Below, in pieces: positions 26,296 to 34,056 of a DNA stretch of 64,000 nucleotides. The position numbers and the translations under genes are program-made. The stretch comes from Flagellimonas taeanensis (GTDB lineage: Bacteria; Bacteroidota; Bacteroidia; Flavobacteriales; Flavobacteriaceae), in contig NZ_QXFO01000022.1 of NCBI RefSeq assembly GCF_003584105.1, positions 193,501 to 257,500 of the forward strand, given 5' to 3'. The notes beneath the pieces were generated by a model that saw only the letters and a list, made by a program, of their open reading frames with translations, was not told where the DNA came from and did no database searches. Each line of letters opens with the position of its first letter. Within the stretch, counting starts at the first letter, position 1.

Positions 26296-26342
26296 TACGT
26301 CAATTGCCGTATTGATTGCCAAAGGGTTCAGGTCTATGTTTG
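26296..26342 (+). promoter_or_regulatory. Promoter with 20-bp element shared with 21164-21210
   Basis: TACGTCAATTGCCGTATTGA (26296-26315) is identical to the element at 21164. Its TTG (26312-26314) serves as -33, and the -7 box TATGTTTG (26335-26342) follows after 20 bases, the same geometry as the first copy. It should drive the gene at 26380 and perhaps the kinase/regulator pair behind it. Confidence 0.65.
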
Positions 26343-26379
26343 TCCTAATCTGAAAAGAACAATTCAAACTTTAAAACAA

Positions 26380-27378
26380 ATGAAGAAAATATCCTTTTCG
26401 ATGGCAGTGTTCCTGTTTGCCATCCTTGCCGTATCTGCCCAAACTGTGGGTGAAGTAAAGATCAAAACGCTTGGTCCTGCCAACCTCAGCTACAGAAAAA
26501 GTCCCAAAAAGGTGATGATCTCCGATTTTCAGGTCAATTACCAAACCGCCCTTAACCTTGAGGATTCCAAAAAAGGGGGCAAGCTATGGAGAGGGGGGCT
26601 CAAAGGTGACGCGAAAGCATCCCTTACCTTGGTGCTTGACGGACTCAATCCAGACGACCTTCAAAAGTTGACAGATCAACTCTATCAGGAATATGTGGAG
26701 GATTTGAAATCAAAGGGCTTTGAAATTGCCCCTATTGAAGAACTATGGAACAACAAGGCCTATGAAAAGAACCGTGAGAAAAGATGGGAACTCACAGCCG
26801 GACAAGGACCTGAAAAAGGAAAGGAGTTCGGGATCATTCTCACACGGCCCACCACCCAGAAGTTTGTGGTACCGTTCAGGACCATGGGGAAAGATGCAAT
26901 ACCTCTCGCCGGCTTTGCCGATTATGCTGGGAATACCGAAAGCCGGGTAGTGAACCAGAAAACCGATTTTATCTTCAACAAAGTTATTTTGGTGGTCAAT
27001 GTTTTTGAAGATAGCCAAAGTGAGGTTTCAAGAACTTTGAACCGACACGCGGGAAATGCCAGGGTAAAGGCGGAGACCACTTTTGTGATCAGCGAGGAAA
27101 GCAGTATAATGTTTGATATGGGCCACTTTGTCCCACGGGGAGGGGTCGAGGTCTCTGGGGTCATGGAAAGACAAAAATTTGATGTGGCCCAAACTCCGGA
27201 CAGGGACAAACTGGGAACCGATTGGGGAGTGCTTAGGGTCTGGAGTGTGGACCATCAGGAAAAGTCCAATTTTTCCATCGTGAAGTGCGATCCTGAAAAA
27301 TATTTGCAAGGTGCCAAAAAAGGATTGAATGCCTATCTGGATGCCGTGGTGGAAAAACTGGCGGATAAGGCGGATTAA
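26380..27378 (+). CDS. Secreted protein of unknown function
   Basis: The 332-residue protein starts MKKISFSMAVFLFAILAVSAQ, a clear signal peptide. The frame runs upstream to 26269 but crosses the promoter, so the ATG at 26380 is the start. The mature protein has a mixed alpha/beta character, a basic segment (YRKSPKKVMISDFQVNYQ) and a C-terminal amphipathic helix (GLNAYLDAVVEKLADKAD). I recognise no domain. It is controlled by the same promoter element as the MORN/CHAT genes, so it is probably part of that function. Confidence 0.75.
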   Translation: MKKISFSMAVFLFAILAVSAQTVGEVKIKTLGPANLSYRKSPKKVMISDFQVNYQTALNLEDSKKGGKLWRGGLKGDAKASLTLVLDGLNPDDLQKLTDQLYQEYVEDLKSKGFEIAPIEELWNNKAYEKNREKRWELTAGQGPEKGKEFGIILTRPTTQKFVVPFRTMGKDAIPLAGFADYAGNTESRVVNQKTDFIFNKVILVVNVFEDSQSEVSRTLNRHAGNARVKAETTFVISEESSIMFDMGHFVPRGGVEVSGVMERQKFDVAQTPDRDKLGTDWGVLRVWSVDHQEKSNFSIVKCDPEKYLQGAKKGLNAYLDAVVEKLADKAD

Positions 27379-27429
27379 TTTTGAAAGGACAAGCGTCATA
27401 AGGCCCGAAAATTTATCTATTTTTAGAAA

Positions 27430-29394
27430 ATGTCTTCGATAAAACAACTTCTTACATCCTTGACGGTATTAGTGCTGTCAGGGATGTTCCATACAACTTT
27501 GAGTGCCCAGACACTGGAGGAAGAGCTTAAAATGCTTAAAGACTCTGCGGCCATAAAAAAGGGTGGGGACAAAGTGTTGGCCCTTAAGGATGTCGGAATG
27601 AAGTTTCGATCCATAAATGTGGACAGCGCTAGATATTATGTCGACTTGGCTTTTAAGGAAGCAGATGCATTGGACGATGATTATTACAGGGCCAGGATTT
27701 GGATGACCTATGGTATTCTTTCATGGGATGCTGGCAGACCTAAAGAAGCGTTGGAGTACCACATGATGGCCAAGCCCATTTTGGAAAATTCAAAAGACTA
27801 CTATGTATTGGGAAGCCTCTATACCAACATGTCCAATGCTTATGAGGCCCTTACTGAATTTGACATCGCCGTAGATTATCAGTTCAAGGCCTTGGAGAAC
27901 TTTATTGCGGGAAAGGATAGTATTTGGATTGCGGGGTCCTATCTGAATCTGGGAAACAGGTACAAGTTGATCCAAGAACCGGACCTGTCTTTGGAATACT
28001 ACCTGAAGGCATCGGATATGTACAGGAAGATAGGGAACGATTATTTTGTGGCGATGAGCTATAACAGTGTGGCTGCGGCTTATCTCGAAAAAAAACAGTT
28101 TGATGAGGCATTTGACTATGCCAAAAAATCGTTGGAGGGCTATGACACCATCGGCGCAAGGTTGGATAAAGCTTATCCGTTAACGAACATGGCCTTGGCA
28201 AGTTGGGGGCTTGGAAATTTTGATACTGCAGAACTTTATTATAATCAAGCCATAGCCCTTCAAGAGGAAAGGGGGGAGCGTTTGGCCCAGATTTCTTTAA
28301 AAAATGATTTGGCCAATATATATCTTAAACAGGGAAAAGTGAATAGGGCCGAAGAATTGGCCTTGGCTACCTATGCGGAAGCGGAGCAAATCGAATTTCT
28401 TCCAGGCATAGATGTGCTTTCCAAGACTTTGTCGTTGATTTATGAAGAAAAGCCAGATTTCAAAAAAGCATATCAGTATCATCAAAAGCACAAAACGGCA
28501 AGGGACAGTCTTTACTTTTTGGAAAAAGCACGGGAAATGCTCAACCTAAAGGAAAAGTATGAGACCGAACAAAAAGAGAACGAAATCCTTCGCCAACAGA
28601 ACGAACTGGTTGAAAGCGAACTGTCCATAAAAAAACGCAACAATATGTTGATTGGAAGTGGGGGGCTAATGGCCTTACTTTTGATCATCGGCTTTGTGCT
28701 GTTCAGGGAGCAGAAAATAAAAGCAAGGAACTTGGCAAGGGAAGCCGCTTTGGAAAAGGCCATATCCGAGGCCAAGGCGCAGGAGAACCTGAAGGAACAG
28801 CGTATTCGTATTGCCCGCGACCTGCACGACAATATAGGGTCCCAACTCACGTACCTCACATCGATAACCGATTCCGCCAAAAGAGGGATTGACAAGGGCG
28901 AGGTTTTTCTTATGGAAAAGTTGACCCAAATGAAACAATTTTCATTGGTCACCATCTCCGAACTTCGGGACACGATTTGGGCCATGAACAAGGACGAGAT
29001 CAGTTTGGAAGACATTCGGGAACGCACCCAACAATTGGCCGCGACCGTCCATGAGGCCACAGACAATAAAATTATGGTGCGTACCGAGGGCAATCCTTCC
29101 GACAAAGTGCTCAATGCCTTTGTGGGGATGAACCTGTTCAGGATCATACAAGAATCCGTAAACAATGCCGTGAAGCATTCGGAAAGCCCCGAGATAGTCG
29201 TAACGTTTACAGAGTTGGAAAATCAGGTCGAGATCGTGATCGAAGATTTTGGTAAAGGATTCGATACGACAAAAGAATCAACAGGAAACGGACTCCACAT
29301 CATGCAAAATAGGGCGCAGAAAGCAGGCATCGATTTTAGCCAAATAAGTGTACCGGGAAAAGGGACCAGAGTCGAGCTAAAGGTGAACGTGTAA
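27430..29394 (+). CDS. TPR-containing sensor histidine kinase (HisKA_3 type)
   Basis: The 654-residue protein has a signal/anchor (about 7-25) and periplasmic TPR repeats (about 60-370, for example YYVLGSLYTNMSNAYEALTEF). A coiled coil, a membrane helix (about 406-424) and a HisKA_3 domain with H466 in IARDLHDNIGSQL follow. The C-terminal ATPase has N-box NNAVKHS and G-box GKGFDTTKESTGNGL. The TPR part should read a periplasmic protein partner. The cognate response regulator starts 16 bp downstream. Its position behind the CHAT/MORN block suggests it monitors or controls that system. Confidence 0.92.
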   Translation: MSSIKQLLTSLTVLVLSGMFHTTLSAQTLEEELKMLKDSAAIKKGGDKVLALKDVGMKFRSINVDSARYYVDLAFKEADALDDDYYRARIWMTYGILSWDAGRPKEALEYHMMAKPILENSKDYYVLGSLYTNMSNAYEALTEFDIAVDYQFKALENFIAGKDSIWIAGSYLNLGNRYKLIQEPDLSLEYYLKASDMYRKIGNDYFVAMSYNSVAAAYLEKKQFDEAFDYAKKSLEGYDTIGARLDKAYPLTNMALASWGLGNFDTAELYYNQAIALQEERGERLAQISLKNDLANIYLKQGKVNRAEELALATYAEAEQIEFLPGIDVLSKTLSLIYEEKPDFKKAYQYHQKHKTARDSLYFLEKAREMLNLKEKYETEQKENEILRQQNELVESELSIKKRNNMLIGSGGLMALLLIIGFVLFREQKIKARNLAREAALEKAISEAKAQENLKEQRIRIARDLHDNIGSQLTYLTSITDSAKRGIDKGEVFLMEKLTQMKQFSLVTISELRDTIWAMNKDEISLEDIRERTQQLAATVHEATDNKIMVRTEGNPSDKVLNAFVGMNLFRIIQESVNNAVKHSESPEIVVTFTELENQVEIVIEDFGKGFDTTKESTGNGLHIMQNRAQKAGIDFSQISVPGKGTRVELKVNV

Positions 29395-29410
29395 ACTCAA
29401 AGACAAAGCG

Positions 29411-30067
29411 ATGGGCAAGATCAAGTTGGCCATAGTGGACGACAATACATTTTTGGCAAGGGCCATCCATGAAAAGCTTGCCGATTATGGAGATTTGGAC
29501 ATCAAATACATGGTGTACAATGGCAGTGAGCTTTTGGCCAAGTTGGAAAAGAGCCATAACCTGGACTTGGTGCTCATGGACATTGAAATGCCCATATTGG
29601 ACGGGATAGAGACCGTGAACATCATAAAGCAAAGATATCCGCACATTAAGGTGCTCATGCTTACCGTTTTTGACAACGATGAAAATATTTTCAATGCCAT
29701 ACAAGCAGGGGCCGATGGCTATTTATTGAAAGAAATTGAGGCGGACAAACTACACAATGCCATAACGGAGACCATAGGTGGGGGTGCGGTCATGAGTCCT
29801 TCCATTGCGGTGAAGACATTAAAGCTATTGCGATACCCCGAGCGACAGGAATCTTTGTCCACAAAGGAAGATGGGGTCGAACTCAGCACGCGGGAGCTGG
29901 AAGTATTGGAACAATTGGCAGAAGGACTCAGCTATACGGTCATTGCCAACAACCTCTTCCTTTCGCCCAGCACAGTGCGAAAACACATCGAGAATATCTA
30001 CAAAAAGCTACAGGTGCACAACAAACTGGAGGCCGTGCAAAAAGCAAGGAGGCAAAGCTTAATTTGA
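29411..30067 (+). CDS. NarL/LuxR-type response regulator
   Basis: The 218-residue protein has a receiver domain (about 1-125) with the acid pair D11/D12 (VDDN), phosphoacceptor D57 (LMDIEMP), the Thr in MLTVFD and the Lys in YLLKE. A LuxR-type HTH follows (about 152-215: STRELEVLEQLAEGLSYTVI, LSPSTVRKHIENIYKKL). It is the partner of the kinase just upstream. The TCAAT-N6-ATTGA element at the two nearby promoters is a candidate binding site, since NarL-type dimers favour short inverted repeats. That assignment is inference. Confidence 0.92.
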   Translation: MGKIKLAIVDDNTFLARAIHEKLADYGDLDIKYMVYNGSELLAKLEKSHNLDLVLMDIEMPILDGIETVNIIKQRYPHIKVLMLTVFDNDENIFNAIQAGADGYLLKEIEADKLHNAITETIGGGAVMSPSIAVKTLKLLRYPERQESLSTKEDGVELSTRELEVLEQLAEGLSYTVIANNLFLSPSTVRKHIENIYKKLQVHNKLEAVQKARRQSLI

Positions 30068-30157
30068 AATTGATTCAATAGAGGTCTCAATTGGTCAAAA
30101 AGCATGCTTCTCTTGTATTCCAGATTGATACCCAAAGACTTTCCATTTTTTAGAATC

Positions 30158-30198
30158 ATGTGATTTGGGCATCACATACCAAAATCTTCTTTTGGTAT
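30158..30198 (+). terminator. Two overlapping hairpins after the response regulator gene
   Basis: Hairpin 1 (30158-30177) has arms ATGTGAT/ATCACAT. Hairpin 2 (30176-30198) has arms ATACCAAAA/TTTTGGTAT around TCTTC and runs into TTTT. Hairpin 2 is the likely terminator of the kinase/regulator operon. The two share 2 bases and can nearly coexist, so their pairing might also be regulatory. The rest of the 283-bp gap holds the TetR operator. Confidence 0.45.
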
Positions 30199-30277
30199 TT
30201 TCCTCGCACCAGATCTGTACTTCCATGTTACCAAGGATATATATATGACCCATAACACTATTGGCAATATGTTAATT

Positions 30278-30321
30278 AATAGTAAAACTATTATTTTATG
30301 ATAGTTTTACTATTATTTTTG
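30278..30321 (+). promoter_or_regulatory. Twin TetR operator and promoter of the export operon
   Basis: Perfect 14-bp inverted arms AATAGTAAAACTAT and ATAGTTTTACTATT surround 9 bases. Each arm holds its own small palindrome (ATAGT-N3-ACTAT at 30279-30291 and 30301-30313), with centres 22 bp apart, so two dimers could bind on one face of the helix. The -7 box TATTTTTG (30314-30321) abuts the second arm, a layout for repression. The TetR gene starts 29 bp later and probably represses itself and the operon. Confidence 0.65.
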
Positions 30322-30350
30322 TGGCATTTTAATTTTTATACGTACTGAAA

Positions 30351-31037
30351 ATGGAGCGATTGATGCAATCCCTACGTATGGGAATCAATGAAAAACTGTA
30401 TTTAAAGGACCCTGAATCCTCAGCGCTTGGCAAAAAGATCATAGAGGAAAGCATATTGATGATCAATGAAATGGGGTTTGAAAATTTCAATTTTAAGAAG
30501 CTTGGTTCCAAAATTGGTTCCAATGAAAGTTCCGTATATAGGTACTTTGAGAATAAACATAAATTATTGCTTTACCTGGCTTCATGGTACTGGCGATGGA
30601 TGGAATATAAAATGGTCCTGGCCACCCATAGTATTTCAGATTGCTTTGAAAAACTGCAAAAGGCAGTGGAGATATTGACGCAAAATGTAGAAGAGGACAT
30701 CGCTTTCTCCCATGTTAACGAAGTCATATTGAATAAAATAGTCATTAATGAATATTCCAAATCTTATGTGACCAAAAATGTGGAAAAGGAAAACAAGGAA
30801 GGATACTTTGCGATCTACAAAAGATTGGTGTATCGGCTTGAAGAAATGATAGCTACCCACAATCCAGAATATCCCTATTCCTTGAGTTTGGCCAGCACTA
30901 TTTTGGAAGGGTCCCTCCATCAGCATTTTTTAAGGGAACATTTTCCGGGCTTGACCAACTGTAACCAAGATGTGGAACCAGTACACTTTTTTATGGATTT
31001 GATAACAAGGTCTCTAAAATCAAAAGCCAATGGCTAA
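30351..31037 (+). CDS. TetR-family regulator of the export operon
   Basis: The 228-residue protein has an N-terminal HTH (about 25-75: KKIIEESILMINEMGFENFN, GSKIGSNESSVYRYFENKHKLL) and a C-terminal ligand/dimerisation domain. It is the first gene of the operon and overlaps the ABC gene by 8 bp. The twin palindrome immediately upstream is its likely operator. The ligand is unknown. Confidence 0.88.
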   Translation: MERLMQSLRMGINEKLYLKDPESSALGKKIIEESILMINEMGFENFNFKKLGSKIGSNESSVYRYFENKHKLLLYLASWYWRWMEYKMVLATHSISDCFEKLQKAVEILTQNVEEDIAFSHVNEVILNKIVINEYSKSYVTKNVEKENKEGYFAIYKRLVYRLEEMIATHNPEYPYSLSLASTILEGSLHQHFLREHFPGLTNCNQDVEPVHFFMDLITRSLKSKANG

Positions 31038-32697
31038 AGACATTCTAACCGCCTGGCAAAGGCTTATGCGCATGCTTGCGTTGGACAAGAAAGACATTTT
31101 CCAAGTATTCTATTATGCAATTTTTGCAGGTTTGGTGAACCTTTCCCTTCCTTTGGGGATCCAAGCGATCATCAACCTCATACAAGGTGCACAGATCAGT
31201 ACATCATGGGTAGTTCTGGTGGTTCTGGTGACTGCTGGGGTTGCCTTTGTAGGTGTCCTGCAATTGATGCAGATCAGGATCATTGAAAATGTACAGCAAA
31301 AAATATTTACACGGTCTTCCTTTGAATTTGCCTATCGCTTTCCAAAAATTCGAATGAGCCAGTTGAGCAATTATTACCCACCGGAACTGGCCAACCGTTT
31401 TTTTGACACCTTGACCATTCAAAAGGCGCTATCCAAGATATTGATCGATTTCCCTGCTGCACTGCTCCAGATAGTCTTCGGGCTTATTTTGCTCTCTTTT
31501 TACCACCCGTTTTTCATTATCTATGGACTGCTCCTGATATTGTTGATCTATGTGGTGTTCAAATTCACGGCACAAAAAGGGTTGGAGACCAGTTTGGAAG
31601 AGTCCAAGAACAAATACAAGGTAGCACATTGGATACAGGAGATTGCCCGGTCCATCATCAGTTTCAAACTTTCTGGGAAGACCTCGCATGCCATGGAAAA
31701 AAACGACCGTCTTGTGGCCAAGTATCTGGATGCCAGGGAAAGTCATTTTAGGGTGATCGTGTTGCAATTCATCCAGATGGTCGGATTTAAGGTGTTGGTC
31801 ACGGCCGGCCTGTTGCTGATCGGTGGTTTACTGGTCTTGGACCAACAAATGAACATTGGTCAGTTTGTGGCCGCGGAAATCATCATCCTTTTGGTGATCA
31901 ACTCTGTGGAGAAATTGATCTTGGGATTGGAAACTTTTTATGATCTTTTGACATCCCTTGAAAAGTTAGGCCAGGTGGTGGATAAGAAACTGGAGCCCCA
32001 AGAAGGCGAAACTCCTTTCAATGGTTATGATGGGCTCACCATCGAACTTCATAATGTGACCTATAAAGTGCCGGGGAGGGACAAAAAGATCCTGGATGGC
32101 ATATCGTTTACCATAACTCCCCATTCCTCCATATTATTGAAGGGGCCTAGTGGATCAGGACGATCAACACTGCTCCGGTTGATTGCGGGTATTTTGGAAC
32201 CGGCAGAGGGGAAAATATATATCAACAATGTGGACCTCAAAGGCATATATTTGAATGAATACCGTTCCCATTTAGGGCAGTCCCTTACCGAGGAATATCC
32301 TTTCGAAGGGACCATGCTGGACAATATTACCTTTGGTAACAAGGACATCCCAATGGAAGATGTGTATTGGGCCATAGAAAAAACGGGCCTTACGCAATTT
32401 GTGAAGGAGCAGCCCCATGGACTTCAGACCGTGCTCTATCCAGAAGGTAAAAAGATTCCCTACATCATTTCAAAGAAGATTGTTTTGGCCCGTAGCATTG
32501 TTCGTCGCCCTAAGCTATTGATTCTCAAAGATCCCTTGGACCAATTTTCCGAGGAGGAGACGGATAGAATCATGGAGTTTTTGGCCGATATATCCAATGG
32601 GTGGGCATTGGTCGTCATCAGTGAAAACCCCAAATGGACACGATTGTGCAATAGGACAATTGTTATAGAGAATGGAAGGTTGATCAAAGAAAGCTAG
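31030..32697 (+). CDS. ABC exporter-like protein with degenerate nucleotide-binding domain
   Basis: The 555-residue protein has an N-terminal six-helix exporter domain (about 25-310) and a C-terminal ABC domain (about 335-555). The ABC domain looks catalytically dead. Walker A is GPSGSGRST with R378 in place of Lys. The LSGGQ signature is replaced by IISKK (about 479-483). Walker B is LLILKDP with K500 at the Asp position and D501 at the catalytic Glu. The H-loop has E532. The frame is intact and the fold-defining segments remain, so this is not simple decay. It is followed by HlyD and TolC partners. It may act without ATP hydrolysis or as a regulated adaptor. Confidence 0.87.
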   Translation: MAKDILTAWQRLMRMLALDKKDIFQVFYYAIFAGLVNLSLPLGIQAIINLIQGAQISTSWVVLVVLVTAGVAFVGVLQLMQIRIIENVQQKIFTRSSFEFAYRFPKIRMSQLSNYYPPELANRFFDTLTIQKALSKILIDFPAALLQIVFGLILLSFYHPFFIIYGLLLILLIYVVFKFTAQKGLETSLEESKNKYKVAHWIQEIARSIISFKLSGKTSHAMEKNDRLVAKYLDARESHFRVIVLQFIQMVGFKVLVTAGLLLIGGLLVLDQQMNIGQFVAAEIIILLVINSVEKLILGLETFYDLLTSLEKLGQVVDKKLEPQEGETPFNGYDGLTIELHNVTYKVPGRDKKILDGISFTITPHSSILLKGPSGSGRSTLLRLIAGILEPAEGKIYINNVDLKGIYLNEYRSHLGQSLTEEYPFEGTMLDNITFGNKDIPMEDVYWAIEKTGLTQFVKEQPHGLQTVLYPEGKKIPYIISKKIVLARSIVRRPKLLILKDPLDQFSEEETDRIMEFLADISNGWALVVISENPKWTRLCNRTIVIENGRLIKES

Positions 32698-32703
32698 AAT
32701 ATC

Positions 32704-34056
32704 ATGCTGAACATATCACATAATAAACTCAACCAAAAGGTTGATATCACAGGGTACAAGGCTGGAGCAAAAGTGTTCCATAAGCGCCACTACAAACAGT
32801 TCAATCGCTTTTTGGCCCTATTCTTTGTCCTGGTATTCGTGGTCCTGTTCTTCCCGTGGACCCAGACCATATCCGGAAGGGGGTTTTTGACCACATTGAC
32901 TCCAGACCAACGGCCCCAGACCATCCAGTCCCCAATTCCTGGCCGTATCGAAAAGTGGTTTGTGAGAGAGGGTGATTTTGTGGAGAAAGGCGATACCATC
33001 CTACAAATTTCAGAAGTAAAAAGCGAATACTTCGACCCCAGATTGGTGGAACGCACCGGTCAACAGATCAGGGCAAAGGAGATGTCCGTAACCTCTTATC
33101 AGGAAAAAGTAGGAGCATTACAGACCCAGATCCAGGCATTGACCCAAGAACGTCAGCTAAAGCTGGAGCAGGCCAAAAACAAACTGATACAGTCCAAACT
33201 TAAGGTGAAGAGTGACAGTATTGACCTGGAAGCGGCCAAGACCAACATCGCCATAGCACAGCGACAATACGATCGGGTGGTGCAGTTGGAAAAGGAAGGA
33301 TTAAAGGCGGTCACCGACTTGGAAGAGAAACGATTAAAACTTCAAGAGGCCCAGGCAAAGATTATCTCACAGGAGAATAAGCTATTGGCCAGTAAAAATG
33401 ACGTCATCAATGCCCAGGTCGAGATCACCAGGGTCCAAGCAGAGTATACCGATAAGATCTCCAAGGCCCGTAGCGATCTGTACTCGGCCCAGTCCAATCA
33501 ATTTGATTCCGAGGCACAGGTGACCAAGTTGGAGAATGAATACACCAACTACGAAATGCGCAATAGTCTTCAATTTATTCGGGCACCACAAAGCGGGTAC
33601 ATCAACAAGGCCCTGCAGTCCGGCATCGGTGAAACTTTCAAGGAAGGGGACCGGCTCGTTGGGATCATGCCCGATAAATATGACATGGCCGTGGAAACCT
33701 ATGTGGATCCCATTGACCTGCCCCTTATTCATGTGGGCGAAAAGGTGCGTATCCAGTTTGATGGCTGGCCAGCCATTGTGTTCAGCGGATGGCCCAATGT
33801 TTCCTACGGCACCTTCGGCGGAAAAATTGTAGCCATTGAAACCTTTATCAGCCCAAACGGAAAATATAGGGTGCTGTTGGCGCCGGATGAAGAAGATGCG
33901 GAGTGGCCAAAGGATATTCGTGTTGGCTCAGGGGCAAGTACCATGGCCTTGTTGGAAGATGTCCCTATTTGGTTTGAACTATGGAGACAACTCAATGGTT
34001 TCCCGCCCAATTATTACCAACCTCAAAATTCAAACATCGATGCCACTAAGCAGTAG
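32704..34056 (+). CDS. HlyD-type membrane fusion protein
   Basis: The 450-residue protein has a cytoplasmic N-terminus, one membrane helix (about 39-57, FLALFFVLVFVVLFF), a lipoyl half (QSPIPGRIEKWFVREGDFVEKG), a long coiled coil (about 125-270) and the returning lipoyl half (FIRAPQSGYINKALQSG) and barrel. It links the ABC protein encoded just upstream (6-bp gap) to the outer-membrane channel encoded just downstream. It is type I secretion-like. The substrate is not evident, and no obvious RTX or peptide substrate lies in the operon. Confidence 0.9.
   Translation: MLNISHNKLNQKVDITGYKAGAKVFHKRHYKQFNRFLALFFVLVFVVLFFPWTQTISGRGFLTTLTPDQRPQTIQSPIPGRIEKWFVREGDFVEKGDTILQISEVKSEYFDPRLVERTGQQIRAKEMSVTSYQEKVGALQTQIQALTQERQLKLEQAKNKLIQSKLKVKSDSIDLEAAKTNIAIAQRQYDRVVQLEKEGLKAVTDLEEKRLKLQEAQAKIISQENKLLASKNDVINAQVEITRVQAEYTDKISKARSDLYSAQSNQFDSEAQVTKLENEYTNYEMRNSLQFIRAPQSGYINKALQSGIGETFKEGDRLVGIMPDKYDMAVETYVDPIDLPLIHVGEKVRIQFDGWPAIVFSGWPNVSYGTFGGKIVAIETFISPNGKYRVLLAPDEEDAEWPKDIRVGSGASTMALLEDVPIWFELWRQLNGFPPNYYQPQNSNIDATKQ

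Noticed and set aside
21164..26315. The repeated TACGTCAATTGCCGTATTGA as a coding repeat (YVNCRI in one frame of each copy)
   Set aside because: Neither copy lies in a credible gene, while both sit at identical distance to -7 boxes.
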